Below are positions 25,142 through 33,422 of a stretch of 64,000 nt of DNA, piece after piece (within the stretch, counting starts at the first letter, position 1; each line of letters opens with the position of its first letter). This DNA is from Micromonospora saelicesensis (GTDB lineage Bacteria; Actinomycetota; Actinomycetes; Mycobacteriales; Micromonosporaceae). The stretch lies in contig NZ_FMCR01000007.1 of assembly GCF_900091575.1 (NCBI RefSeq), forward strand, positions 1 to 64,000, given 5' to 3'. The notes under the pieces are model-generated. The model was not told the origin of the DNA. It searched no databases and saw only the letters and a list, made by a program, of their open reading frames with translations. The translations under genes and the position numbers were made by a program.

Positions 25142-25203
25142 CGGACCATTGTGGCAGCAGAGTGAGCAGGAGCCAGACCTGCCAACTCCGTCGGAGGACG
25201 ATC

Positions 25204-25815
25204 GTGACCATCCCGTTCCTGATCACCACGCTGATCGTGGTGGTCACCCCCGGCACCGGGGTGATCTTCACGCTCTCCGCCGGCCTTTCGCGGGGTGCGC
25301 GGGCCGGGGTGCTGGCCGCGTTCGCCTGCACGCTGGGGACGTTGCCGCATCTGCTGGCCGCGATGACCGGGCTGGCCGCGCTGATGCAGACCAGCGCGGT
25401 GGCGTTCGAGACCGTCCGCTACCTCGGCGTCGGCTACCTGCTCTACCTGGCCTGGTCCATGGCGCGGGACCGCGACGCCTTCGCGGTGACCACCGACGCC
25501 CCGCCCCGCTCGGCGATCCGGGTGATCGTCTCCGGGGTGCTGGTCAACCTGCTCAACCCGAAGCCGACGATGTTCTTCGTCGCGTTCCTGCCGCAGTTCG
25601 TGGACACCACGGCACCGGGCTCGACCCGGGCGATGCTCGGCTGTGGCGCGGTGTTCATGCTGCTCACCTTCGTGGTGTTCAGCGGCTACGGCATCTTCGC
25701 GGCCCGGGTACGCGACCGGGTGCTGACCCGACCCCGGGTCACCGACTGGCTGCGCCGATCCGCCGCCGGCACGTTCGTCGCGCTCGGCGTGACCCTCGCC
25801 CTCACCGAACGATAG
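25204..25815 (+). CDS. LysE-family amino acid exporter
   Basis: This 203-residue membrane protein has about six helices. VVVTPGTGVIFTLSAGLSRGARAGVLAAFACTLGT (in parts, near residues 12-45) and NLLNPKPTMFFVAFLPQFV are the hallmark motifs of LysE/RhtB exporters. The GTG at 25204 has GGAGGA six bases upstream. It is likely controlled by the divergent MocR regulator. Seven bases separate it from the B3/B4 protein gene, so they form an operon. Confidence 0.85.
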   Translation: MTIPFLITTLIVVVTPGTGVIFTLSAGLSRGARAGVLAAFACTLGTLPHLLAAMTGLAALMQTSAVAFETVRYLGVGYLLYLAWSMARDRDAFAVTTDAPPRSAIRVIVSGVLVNLLNPKPTMFFVAFLPQFVDTTAPGSTRAMLGCGAVFMLLTFVVFSGYGIFAARVRDRVLTRPRVTDWLRRSAAGTFVALGVTLALTER

Positions 25816-25822
25816 GACCACA

Positions 25823-26563
25823 GTGCAGTTCGAACATTCTCCGCAGCTTCGCGACGCGTACCCCGACCTGGTCGTCGGTGTGGTGCAGGCCGCCGGGATC
25901 ACCGCCACCGTCGACGTGGAGGCACGCACGGCCGCTCATCTCGCCGAGGCGCGGCGGCGGTTGGCCGGTGGGGCCGAGAGCGGGTTCCCGGAGATCCAGG
26001 CGTGGCGGCGGGCGTACGCGGCGATGGGGCTGCGGCCCACCAAGTACCGGTGCGCCGCCGAGGCGCTGCTGCGTCGGCTGCGCCTCGACGGCGAACTGCC
26101 CCGGGTGCACCCGCTCGTCGACCTCTGCAACGCCATCTCGGCCGCGTACGCCATCCCGGTCGCGGCGCTCGACCTGGACCGGGTCGACGGCGACCTGGTG
26201 GTCCGGCCGGCACACGGCGACGAGGCGTACCTGAGTTTCGCGGGCGACACCGAGCATCCCGAGCCGGGCGAGGTGACCTTCGTCGACTCCGCCGGGCGGG
26301 CACACGCCCGACGGTGGACGAACCGGCAGAGCGGCTGGTCTGCCGTGCGGGCGGGCACCTCGTCGGTGCTGATCGTCGCCGAGGCGCTGCACCCGGGTGG
26401 CGGGCCGGCAGTGAGCCGGCTGGTCGCCGAGCTCGTGACGGAGCTGACCGAGGGGTGGTCCGCTCCGACGGCCGCCGCGGTGCTCACCGCCGCCGCGCCC
26501 CGTTTCCGCACCCCGACGGCGGATGACGACCGGGGTCAGGCGGTGTCGCCGGGCAGCAGGTGA
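25823..26563 (+). CDS. B3/B4 tRNA-binding-domain protein
   Basis: This 246-residue protein resembles the free-standing B3/B4 domain of the phenylalanyl-tRNA synthetase beta subunit: WRRAYAAMGLRPTKYRCAAEALLRRLRLDGELPRVHPLVDLCNAISAAYAIPVAALD (in parts, residues 60-120). Such proteins are suspected to edit or sense aminoacyl-tRNA or an amino acid. The GTG start lies 7 bp after the LysE gene, which fits a role in amino acid homeostasis. Its 3-prime end overlaps the convergent MBL gene by 28 bp. Confidence 0.75.
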   Translation: MQFEHSPQLRDAYPDLVVGVVQAAGITATVDVEARTAAHLAEARRRLAGGAESGFPEIQAWRRAYAAMGLRPTKYRCAAEALLRRLRLDGELPRVHPLVDLCNAISAAYAIPVAALDLDRVDGDLVVRPAHGDEAYLSFAGDTEHPEPGEVTFVDSAGRAHARRWTNRQSGWSAVRAGTSSVLIVAEALHPGGGPAVSRLVAELVTELTEGWSAPTAAAVLTAAAPRFRTPTADDDRGQAVSPGSR

Positions 26564-27138
26564 CGGTAGCCGGGGATCGTCTCGGCGAACCAACCCGCGA
26601 CGCTGGCCAGACCGCGGTCGTTGAGCTGCGCGTCGTGGATCGGGTACGCCGCCGCCGCGCGCACGGCGCCGGCAAACCGGATCGCCTCGTCGAGGCGCAG
26701 CCAGGACCCCTGGGCCGGGACGAGCAGGGTGCGCACCGGCTCGTCCGGCACGTGCAGGGCGTCGCCCGGGTGGTAGAGCTCGCCGCCGATCAGGTAGCCG
26801 AGGTTCGGGCAGTCGGGCTGCCCCTCGTGGATCGCGGCGTGCCGGCCGCCGTGCGCGCTGACCGGAATGCCGGCCGCCGTGAACCGCTCGCCCGCACCGA
26901 CCCGGGTCACCGGCAGCGGGGCGAGATCCGGCAGGCGGGCACCCTCCGGCGCGTACACGGGGACACCGAGACCGGCGAGCCGCAACACGTCTATGTGGTC
27001 GGCGTGCTCGTGGGTGACCAGGACGGCGTCCGCGCCGGCCAGGGCCCGCGGCTCGCTCCACGTCCCCGGGTCGACGACCAGCACCCCACCGTCGTGCTCG
27101 ACGCGGACACAGGCGTGCGTGAATCGGGTGATCCGCAT
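26536..27138 (-). CDS. MBL-fold metal-dependent hydrolase (UlaG-like)
   Basis: This 200-residue protein opens MRITRFTHACVRVEHDGGVLVVDPG and carries VTHEHADHID near residue 46, GGRHAAIHEG, and YHPGDALHVPD, the ligand pattern of small UlaG/beta-lactamase_3-type hydrolases. ATG 27138 is chosen because the upstream extension is basic and unlike the family. The substrate is unknown. Confidence 0.78.
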   Translation of the reverse strand: MRITRFTHACVRVEHDGGVLVVDPGTWSEPRALAGADAVLVTHEHADHIDVLRLAGLGVPVYAPEGARLPDLAPLPVTRVGAGERFTAAGIPVSAHGGRHAAIHEGQPDCPNLGYLIGGELYHPGDALHVPDEPVRTLLVPAQGSWLRLDEAIRFAGAVRAAAAYPIHDAQLNDRGLASVAGWFAETIPGYRHLLPGDTA

Positions 27139-27217
27139 CAGGCGACGGTACGCCGCCGGCCGATGGGTCGTGGTCCTCGTGGCGGTTGGGCCGGCCCTGC
27201 CGGGGTAGTGCGGCAGC

Positions 27218-28024
27218 ATGCCACAGCGATACGAGAACTACCCGAGGATCGCCGTCGTCACCGGTGCGGACTCCGGCATCGGCAAGGCCTGCGCGGTGGC
27301 GCTGGCCGAGGCCGGCTTCGAGATCGGCATCACCTGGTACGGCGACCCCGACGGCGCGGAGCGGACGGCCACCGAGGTCCGCGCGACGGGACGGCGTTGC
27401 GAGGTCGCCGAGGTGGACCTGACCCGACTGCCGGACGCGGCGGCGGTGGTGGACGAGTTGGCCGACCGGCTGGGCGGCATCGGGGTGCTGGTCAACAACG
27501 CCGGCACCGGGGCCTCGACGCCGTTCGTCGACACCGCGTGGGAGCAGTGGCGCGAGGTGCTCGCCGTCGACCTGGACGCGCCATTCCTGTGCGCCCAGCG
27601 GGCCGCGCGACGGATGTTGGCCACCGGTGCCGGCGGGCGGATCATCAACATCACCAGCGTGCACGAGCACGCGCCCCGGGTGGGCTCCGCCGCGTACTGC
27701 GTCGCGAAGGGCGGGCTCGGGCTGCTGACCCGGGTGATGGCCCAGGAGTTGGCCGCCGACGGGATCACCGTCAACGCCGTCGCCCCGGGCGAGATCGCCA
27801 CGCCGATGACCGGTCAGGAGGATGTCGACCCGTTCACCCAGGAACGGTCCGGTGTGCCGCTGGGGCGGCCCGGCGACGCCCGGGAGGTGGCCGCCGTGGT
27901 CGCGTTGCTCGCCTCCCCCGCCGCCAGCTACGTCACCGGCGCGTCCTGGCCGGTCGACGGGGGCATGCTGCTGATGGGTCCCCAGGCCGCGGCGTTGACG
28001 AACGACGACTGGCGATCGGTCTGA
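27218..28024 (+). CDS. SDR-family oxidoreductase
   Basis: This 268-residue classical SDR has TGADSGIG near residue 15, NNAGTGAS near residue 92, a Ser then YCVAKGG catalytic pair near residues 146-164, and the typical C-terminal SYVTGASWPVDGGMLLMGPQ. The pattern is closest to glucose-1-dehydrogenase or 3-oxoacyl-reductase-like enzymes with NADP preference. It is a single gene with ATG at 27218; the substrate is not evident. Confidence 0.82.
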   Translation: MPQRYENYPRIAVVTGADSGIGKACAVALAEAGFEIGITWYGDPDGAERTATEVRATGRRCEVAEVDLTRLPDAAAVVDELADRLGGIGVLVNNAGTGASTPFVDTAWEQWREVLAVDLDAPFLCAQRAARRMLATGAGGRIINITSVHEHAPRVGSAAYCVAKGGLGLLTRVMAQELAADGITVNAVAPGEIATPMTGQEDVDPFTQERSGVPLGRPGDAREVAAVVALLASPAASYVTGASWPVDGGMLLMGPQAAALTNDDWRSV

Positions 28025-28043
28025 GCGGCACCGGCGGGCGCCG

Positions 28044-28652
28044 TCAACGCATCGGCGCGGCCGACGCCCGGACGATGTACGCGAACTGCACACCGAACGC
28101 CACCACCGCGACCAGCACCCCGACCACTACCGTCAACGCGCCCCCGGCCCCGACGGTCGTGGCCACCAGGGCGGTGCCGAGCCCGCTGAGCACCGCGTTG
28201 ACCGCGCCCACGAGCGCGGCCGTGGTCAGCAGGAATTCCCACCGCCCCGGACGCGTGCCGACCAGGTTCCAGGCCGTGCTCATGGCGTCGTCGGCCACCA
28301 CCGCGTCGGCGAAGAAGTCGTGCTCGCCGGCGAGCTCATGTTGGTAGTAGGCCCGGATGCGTTGGATCCGCCGCAGGTCCAACGAGTTCTCCACGGTGGT
28401 CTCCACCAGCCGTAGAAACGTCAGCACCCCGATGACGACCAGCGTCGGCAGCACCGCTGCCAGGTACGGCCGGACCAGCTTGTCGTTGCTGGCGACGAAG
28501 CCGAGGCCGATCAGCGCCGCCGACAGGACGGACAGGAAGATGGTGGCGCGGCCGGTGGCCTCGGCGATGGTGCCGGCTCTGGACGTCTGCAACGCGTAGT
28601 GCTCGGTGGTCAGGACGGTGAGAAGCGCCCGCCCGCGTTCGCCCTCGTCCAC
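28044..28652 (-). CDS. Hypothetical four-helix membrane protein
   Basis: This 202-residue protein has a soluble N-terminal helix (LTTEHYALQTSRAGTIAEATGRA), two membrane helices (about 38-55 and 64-82), a cytoplasmic helical middle (ENSLDLRRIQRIRAYYQHEL), and two more membrane helices (about 140-160 and 168-190). The arrangement recalls SLATT-type pore proteins of bacterial conflict systems, but I see no specific motif. It is divergent, across a 181-bp gap, from the DUF5919-like membrane protein, so the pair may work together. Confidence 0.6.
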   Translation of the reverse strand: MDEGERGRALLTVLTTEHYALQTSRAGTIAEATGRATIFLSVLSAALIGLGFVASNDKLVRPYLAAVLPTLVVIGVLTFLRLVETTVENSLDLRRIQRIRAYYQHELAGEHDFFADAVVADDAMSTAWNLVGTRPGRWEFLLTTAALVGAVNAVLSGLGTALVATTVGAGGALTVVVGVLVAVVAFGVQFAYIVRASAAPMR

Positions 28653-28833
28653 CCCGCCACCCTCCGTGGTCGCACGACTCCGTTACCGTCACCCTATGAG
28701 CGGTGGAGCGTCTCCGAGCGGCGAACCAGCCGCTCGGAGAACGGGACAGCGCCCAGCAAAGCGGGCACGTATCCTCCGAACTCCGGTGATCAGCAAGCGG
28801 CGGTGGGGCCGACCGACGGCGGAAGGGGACCGG

Positions 28834-29931
28834 ATGCCCGGGTGGGCTGGTCGGGGCGGGCGGCAACGACGGGCCTTCGTCGTCGGTGGGGCACTCTTCG
28901 CGATCGCCGTCGTCATGTTGCTGGCCGCCTGGCGCAGCACCGGCTTCCTCAGCGACCTACTGCTCAACCTCGGGGCCAGCGTGGTCCTCGCGGCCATCTC
29001 GTACGTCATCTTCGACCCGTTGTTCGAGGAGGCCCGCAAGGCGCGGGTACAGGAGCACCTCAGCTTCGACCAGCAGGCGTTCGTGACACGGCTGCACCGC
29101 TCCGGGCGTCGGGTGCGCATCCTCGACACCTGGACGATCCTGCTGGAGCAACGGCACCGGGAGGACACCCTGAGCGCGGTGCGAGCGGCGCTGGCCAACG
29201 GCGCCCAGGTGCAGTTGCTCCTGCTCGACCCCGACTGCACCGCCGCCCAGCAACGCTCCGAGGAGCTGGAACGGCAACGGGTGGACGTGCCCCGGCAGAT
29301 CCGCACCAACCTGCGCCACCTGGCCGCGTTTGCCGAGGCGCTCGACTCGCGGCTGCGCCACCGCCTACAGGTCCGGCTCTACGACGCATCCCCGTCGATC
29401 CAGCTCTACCAGTGGGACGGGCGGGCGCTGATCTCGTTCTTCCCGATCGGCAAGTTGTCGTTCAACGTGCCGCAGCTCGAGGTGGACATGGACAGCCCGT
29501 GGGGCGGGTTCGTGCACGCCCGGTTCGAGGAGCTGTGGGAGCACGAGCAGGCCACCCTCGACCTGGAGCGGTACTGGTCGGTCACGGTCACGCTGCGCCA
29601 CGACGAGTCGGACGTGGTCGAGGTACGCGTGCCGTTCGTGACGGTGGACGGGCAGCACTACGTCGACTGCCGGGGGTTCCGGGTGACCGGGCCGCTGACG
29701 GTGCGAGCCGTGCTGCCGCCCCGCGCGCCCGGGGCGGCGCCCGGCGTGTTCGCCCTGGCCGAGCCCGCCGACGGGGACCGCACGCCGGTCGCCGTGGTGA
29801 AACGGCACTTCGACCAGAAGTACGGGCACGACGACGGCGAGCGGGACGTCCGCCGACTGGTGCCGCCACCGGGCGATGCCCGTACCCCGGCGCCCCGCCC
29901 CGCGACGGCCGGTGACACACACGCACGGTGA
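28834..29931 (+). CDS. Membrane protein with DUF5919-like domain
   Basis: From the ATG at 28834 (GGAAGGGGA upstream) the protein has 365 residues; an ATG at 28696 would add 46. There are two membrane helices near residues 15-60. A domain with RRVRILDTWTILLEQ, LANGAQVQLLLLDPDCTAAQQRSEEL and later WDGRALISFFPIG follows, which resembles the actinobacterial DUF5919 domain, related in layout to phospholipase D-like sensors. No HKD motif is seen. A beta-rich C-terminal part and a proline-rich tail follow. Function is unknown; the topology suggests a membrane-tethered sensor or effector facing the cytoplasm. Confidence 0.6.
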   Translation: MPGWAGRGGRQRRAFVVGGALFAIAVVMLLAAWRSTGFLSDLLLNLGASVVLAAISYVIFDPLFEEARKARVQEHLSFDQQAFVTRLHRSGRRVRILDTWTILLEQRHREDTLSAVRAALANGAQVQLLLLDPDCTAAQQRSEELERQRVDVPRQIRTNLRHLAAFAEALDSRLRHRLQVRLYDASPSIQLYQWDGRALISFFPIGKLSFNVPQLEVDMDSPWGGFVHARFEELWEHEQATLDLERYWSVTVTLRHDESDVVEVRVPFVTVDGQHYVDCRGFRVTGPLTVRAVLPPRAPGAAPGVFALAEPADGDRTPVAVVKRHFDQKYGHDDGERDVRRLVPPPGDARTPAPRPATAGDTHAR

Positions 29932-30003
29932 CCCCCGACCGACCCGTGGGTTCGGCACAGGAAACAATGGTGGTCCACCCCCATCGCCAGGAGGACCGTC
30001 GGC

Positions 30004-30885
30004 GTGTCGCACCGCACCGCACCGCCGTCCGGGGCGGCGCAGTTGCGCGCCGACTGCGGACGCTGCTTCGGGCTGTGCTGCGTGGTGCCGGCCTTCGCCG
30101 CGTCGGCGGACTTCGCCATCGACAAGCCGGCCGGCTCGCCCTGCCCCAACCTGCGTCCCGACCACCGCTGCGGCATCCACACCGAGCTGCGGCAGCGTGG
30201 TTTCCCCGGCTGCACGGTGTTCGACTGCTTCGGGGCCGGGCAGCAGGTCGCCCAGGTGACCTTCGGCGGGCGGGACTGGCGGGACGCGCCGGAGACGTTA
30301 CCGGCGATGGCGGAGGCGTTCGCGGTGCTGCGACCGCTGCACGAACTGCTCTGGTACCTCACCGAGGCGGTGGCGCTGCGCCCGCCGGCCGACCTGCACG
30401 CCGAGCTGGAACGCGCCCGCGTCGACACGCTGACGCTCACCGAGGGTGACCCGGCGCAACTTCGCGCGGTGGACGTCGCCGACCACCGGAACAGGGTCAA
30501 TCCGCTGCTGTCCCGGGCCAGCGACGTGGCCCGCGCCCCCGGCGGCGCCGACCGGCGGGGCGCGCACCTGCTCGGGGTGGACCTGCGCCGCGCCGACCTC
30601 CGCCGGGCCAACCTGCGCGGGGCGCTGCTCATCGGCGCCGACCTGCGCGGAGTGGATCTCGGCCTGGCCGATGTCACCGGCGCGGACCTGCGCGGCGCCG
30701 ACCTGCGGGGCGCGGACCTGCGGCGCACGCTCTTCCTGCACCAGACCCAGCTGGACGCCGCCCGAGGTGACACCCACACGGGGCTGCCGCAGACGCTCAC
30801 CCGGCCGGCGCACTGGACGGCGCTGCCGCTCACCCCGGTCCGTCAGCCGGCTCGCTCCCCCGCCCGTCGGGGCCGTCGCCGCTAG
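30004..30885 (+). CDS. Cysteine-cluster/pentapeptide-repeat fusion protein
   Basis: This 293-residue protein has a cysteine-rich N-terminal region (CGRCFGLCC, then CPNLRPDHRCGIHTELRQRGFPGC and FDCFGAG in parts, residues 18-80). This matches the spacing of the YkgJ-type zinc- or iron-chelating domain. A helical middle follows, then about ten pentapeptide repeats of A(D/N)LRxA type from about residue 185 to 245, which form a right-handed beta-helix. Codon 99 is TTA. The GTG start has a GGAGG site. The 3-prime end overlaps the convergent MarR gene by 56 bp. Pentapeptide proteins can mimic DNA; here the role is unknown. Confidence 0.72.
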   Translation: MSHRTAPPSGAAQLRADCGRCFGLCCVVPAFAASADFAIDKPAGSPCPNLRPDHRCGIHTELRQRGFPGCTVFDCFGAGQQVAQVTFGGRDWRDAPETLPAMAEAFAVLRPLHELLWYLTEAVALRPPADLHAELERARVDTLTLTEGDPAQLRAVDVADHRNRVNPLLSRASDVARAPGGADRRGAHLLGVDLRRADLRRANLRGALLIGADLRGVDLGLADVTGADLRGADLRGADLRRTLFLHQTQLDAARGDTHTGLPQTLTRPAHWTALPLTPVRQPARSPARRGRRR

Positions 30886-31429
30886 GAACGGCTCGGCCCG
30901 GTCCGCCGCACGCTCCCGTCAACTCCTGGAAGCCGGCATGGACCGGGCACTGTGGGCAGCGGGCGCGGTCGCAGAGCCGGCAGAGGTGGGCCAGGCTGCC
31001 GGCGTCCGCCACCTCGTCGTGCAGCAGGGCGCGGGCGATGTCGGCGAGCTGGACGCGCTGCTCGACGGTCAGCGGGGCGAGCAGCGCGTCCAGCACCTCC
31101 TGTCGGGCGCGCAGGGTCCGGACGGCCACCGCCGTGCCCTCGGTGGTGAGGTGCAGGGCGCGGCTGCGCGCGTCGGCGCCGGGACGCCGCTCCACCCAGC
31201 CCTGTTCCCCGAGCCGCCGGACCAGGTGCGCGACGCCCGGCTGGGTCAGCCCCAGCACCTGGCCCAACCACTCGGCGGTCACCCCCGGCTGGTCCTTGAG
31301 GACGACGAGCGCCTCGGCGAGCGCGCCACCGGCCCCGACGGACGCGCTGACCGACGCCCGCATCCGCGAGCCGACGAGCAGGGCGAGTGCGCCGAGCAGG
31401 TTGGGCGAGCCGTCCTCGGGTAGATTCAT
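30830..31429 (-). CDS. MarR-family regulator with C-terminal cysteine cluster
   Basis: This 199-residue protein has a winged helix in residues 38-105 (LAEALVVLKDQPGVTAEWLGQVLGLTQPGVAHLVRRLGEQGWVERR in parts), typical of MarR. Near residues 150-166 it carries CRLCDRARCPQCPVH, four cysteines spaced C-x2-C-x4-C-x2-C plus a His, a possible metal or redox site not usual for MarR. The ATG lies inside a palindrome shared with the divergent MFS gene, only five bases away, so it probably represses both genes. The mRNA may be leaderless. Confidence 0.78.
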   Translation of the reverse strand: MNLPEDGSPNLLGALALLVGSRMRASVSASVGAGGALAEALVVLKDQPGVTAEWLGQVLGLTQPGVAHLVRRLGEQGWVERRPGADARSRALHLTTEGTAVAVRTLRARQEVLDALLAPLTVEQRVQLADIARALLHDEVADAGSLAHLCRLCDRARCPQCPVHAGFQELTGACGGPGRAVPSGDGPDGRGSEPADGPG

Positions 31430-31440
31430 AACTTGTGAAT
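31424..31440. promoter_or_regulatory. MarR operator overlapping both start codons
   Basis: ATTCATAACTTGTGAAT is a 17-bp palindrome with seven of eight pairs matching around a central base. It contains the ATG of the MarR gene on one strand and the GTG of the MFS gene on the other. Size and symmetry fit MarR sites. Confidence 0.6.
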
Positions 31441-32655
31441 GTACCTCGACGAGCGATGTTGCTCATCGTGTTGATGACAGTGGCGCAGCTGCCGGTCGCA
31501 CTGCGGCAACTGCTCGTCGTGCTGCTCGGTCACCAGAACACCGGCAGCTTCGCCACCGCCGGCGTGGCCAGCGCCGGCTGCGGGATCGGGCTGGCGGTCA
31601 CCGCGCCGCTGGTCGGCCGACTCCTGGGCCGGCTCGGTGCCCGGCCGGTGCTGCTCGCCACCGGCCTCGCCCATCTGCTCGCCCTGCTCGGCCTGGCCGT
31701 CACCACCGAACCGGTGGCGTTCGTGGCGCTGGCCACCGTCGCCGGGCTCAGCACGCCACCGGCGGTCGGCAGCGGACGCGCCCAACTGGCCCGGCTCGTC
31801 GCCCCCGCCGCGCTGGCCCGCGCGTACGCGGTCAACGCCGTCGGGCAGGAGGTGCTCTACGTGGGCGGCCCCCTCGCGGTGACACTGAGCCTGCTGATCA
31901 GTGGACCGACTGCCGCACTGCTCTCCTTCGCGGTGATCGGCAGCGCCGGGCTGCTCGGCATGGTCGCCGTGCTGCCACCGCGCGATGCCGACCGGCAGCC
32001 TCGCGCGAAGGGATCCGCGCTGCCCGGCCAGGCCACCCGCCGCACCGTCGTCGGCACCCACATCGGCTACATGATGGGCATCGGCGCGATGTGGGTGCTG
32101 GTGCCCGCGTTCGCCACCACTGTCGGGCACCCGGACCAGGCCGGCCTGCTGGTGACCATCTGGTCGGTGGGCAGCCTGGCCGGCGGCGTGCTGCTGGCGA
32201 GCCGCGGGCGGCCCGGCAGCCCGGCAGCGGCGTACCTGACGATGCTCGGCACGTTGGCCGCCACCTCGGTGGCGTTGCTGCTGCCCCGCAACGTGCCGCA
32301 GATGGCCGTCGCACTGGCGGTCTTCGGTCTCGCGCTGGCACCGTTCCTCGCCGTCACCGACGAGATCCTCGCCCGGTCCACCCCGGCGGTCCGGCTCCCC
32401 GAGACGTACGGGTGGTTGCAGACGGCCGGGCAGCTCGGGATCGCCGCCGGCTCGGCGACCAGTGGCGTGGTCAACGACCACCTCGGTAACACCTGGGCGT
32501 TCCTGGTGGTCGTCGGTGCGCTCGCGCTGGCGCTGATCGTCGCGCTCAGCCGCCGCCGGACCCTGCGGCTGCCGTCCGCTGCGCCGCAGGCCGAGACGGT
32601 CGGCTCGGCGGTCACCGCCGGCGGGTCAGGTTTCGGCCGGGACGACGCCGGGTAG
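31435..32655 (+). CDS. MFS transporter (efflux-type)
   Basis: This 406-residue protein has about twelve hydrophobic helices. The first loop motif is recognisable in the segment after helix 2 (GRLLGRLGARPVLLA). A short central loop (PRDADRQPRAKGSALPGQATRR) divides two six-helix halves. It probably exports a hydrophobic compound sensed by the divergent MarR regulator. The GTG at 31435 overlaps the operator; an alternative ATG lies at 31456. Confidence 0.8.
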   Translation: MNVPRRAMLLIVLMTVAQLPVALRQLLVVLLGHQNTGSFATAGVASAGCGIGLAVTAPLVGRLLGRLGARPVLLATGLAHLLALLGLAVTTEPVAFVALATVAGLSTPPAVGSGRAQLARLVAPAALARAYAVNAVGQEVLYVGGPLAVTLSLLISGPTAALLSFAVIGSAGLLGMVAVLPPRDADRQPRAKGSALPGQATRRTVVGTHIGYMMGIGAMWVLVPAFATTVGHPDQAGLLVTIWSVGSLAGGVLLASRGRPGSPAAAYLTMLGTLAATSVALLLPRNVPQMAVALAVFGLALAPFLAVTDEILARSTPAVRLPETYGWLQTAGQLGIAAGSATSGVVNDHLGNTWAFLVVVGALALALIVALSRRRTLRLPSAAPQAETVGSAVTAGGSGFGRDDAG

Positions 32656-32694
32656 CCAGCGCCGACGCGGACCGGCATCGACGGGGGGCACGGC

Positions 32695-32931
32695 GTGGGC
32701 TACCGAAATCGCCAGGGTGAGCAGCCGGGCGACCCGCAGCACAGCGAGGACGAGGTCGGCCAGACGCCACTGGTGCAGGTCGAGACGGACACCGAGGTCC
32801 CCGCACCGGCGGACACCGACGTCCGGCCGGACATCGTGACCGAGCCCGACAACTCGGGCGTCGCCGGTGGCTCGTCGGGCAGCAGCGGCGGCGGGTCGAG
32901 CATGCCGGGGCACCCCGACGCGACCCGCTGA
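32695..32931 (+). CDS. Small acidic hypothetical protein
   Basis: This 78-residue hydrophilic, acidic protein has a Gly/Ser-rich tail (GVAGGSSGSSGGG). No domain or membrane segment is visible and it is likely disordered. The GTG at 32695 has a run of G upstream that serves as ribosome site. It lies 39 bp after the MFS gene and converges on rnhA with 7 bp between them. Codon use looks coding, but the gene is only moderately certain. Confidence 0.5.
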   Translation: MGYRNRQGEQPGDPQHSEDEVGQTPLVQVETDTEVPAPADTDVRPDIVTEPDNSGVAGGSSGSSGGGSSMPGHPDATR

Positions 32932-32938
32932 TCCGGGC

Positions 32939-33412
32939 TCAGCGGCTGGTCAGCGCGCCCCGAGCCTCGGTCATGCCCTTGTTGGCGAGCCCGTCGGCCC
33001 GCTCGTTCTCCGGGTGGCCGTTGTGCCCCTTGACCCACAGCCAGGTGACCTCGTGCCGTTCGCAGGCCGCCTCCAGCCGCTGCCACAGGTCGGCGTTCTT
33101 CACCGGCTGCTTCGCGGCGGTCCGCCAACCGTTGCGCTTCCACGACGCCAGCCAACTGGTGATGCCGTTGCGCACGTACGTGCTGTCGGTGTGCAGCTCC
33201 ACGGTGACCGGCCGGTTCAGGCTCTCCAACGCCTGGATGGCCGCCATCAGTTCCATCCGGTTGTTCGTGGTGGGCGTGGCCTCACCGCCGCACAACTCCC
33301 GCTCGTGATCGCCGTAGCGCAGCAGCGCACCCCAACCACCCGGACCGGGGTTGCCACTGCACGCCCCGTCGGTCCAGATCTGCACGCCCCTGCCGGCCGC
33401 CGCGTCCACCAT
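32939..33412 (-). CDS. rnhA: Ribonuclease HI
   Basis: This 157-residue enzyme has all catalytic residues visible: Asp in WTDGACSGNPGPGGWG, Glu in NNRMELMAAI, Asp in LHTDSTYV and Asp in ENERADGLAN. The handle-region motif KNGWRTAAKQPVKNADLW and WVKGHNGHPENERAD are typical of type 1 RNase H. It removes RNA from RNA-DNA hybrids. The ATG at 33412 lies 10 bp after the crtY stop, so it is probably cotranscribed with crtY. Confidence 0.9.
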   Translation of the reverse strand: MVDAAAGRGVQIWTDGACSGNPGPGGWGALLRYGDHERELCGGEATPTTNNRMELMAAIQALESLNRPVTVELHTDSTYVRNGITSWLASWKRNGWRTAAKQPVKNADLWQRLEAACERHEVTWLWVKGHNGHPENERADGLANKGMTEARGALTSR

Positions 33413-33422
33413 GCCCGGCAAC

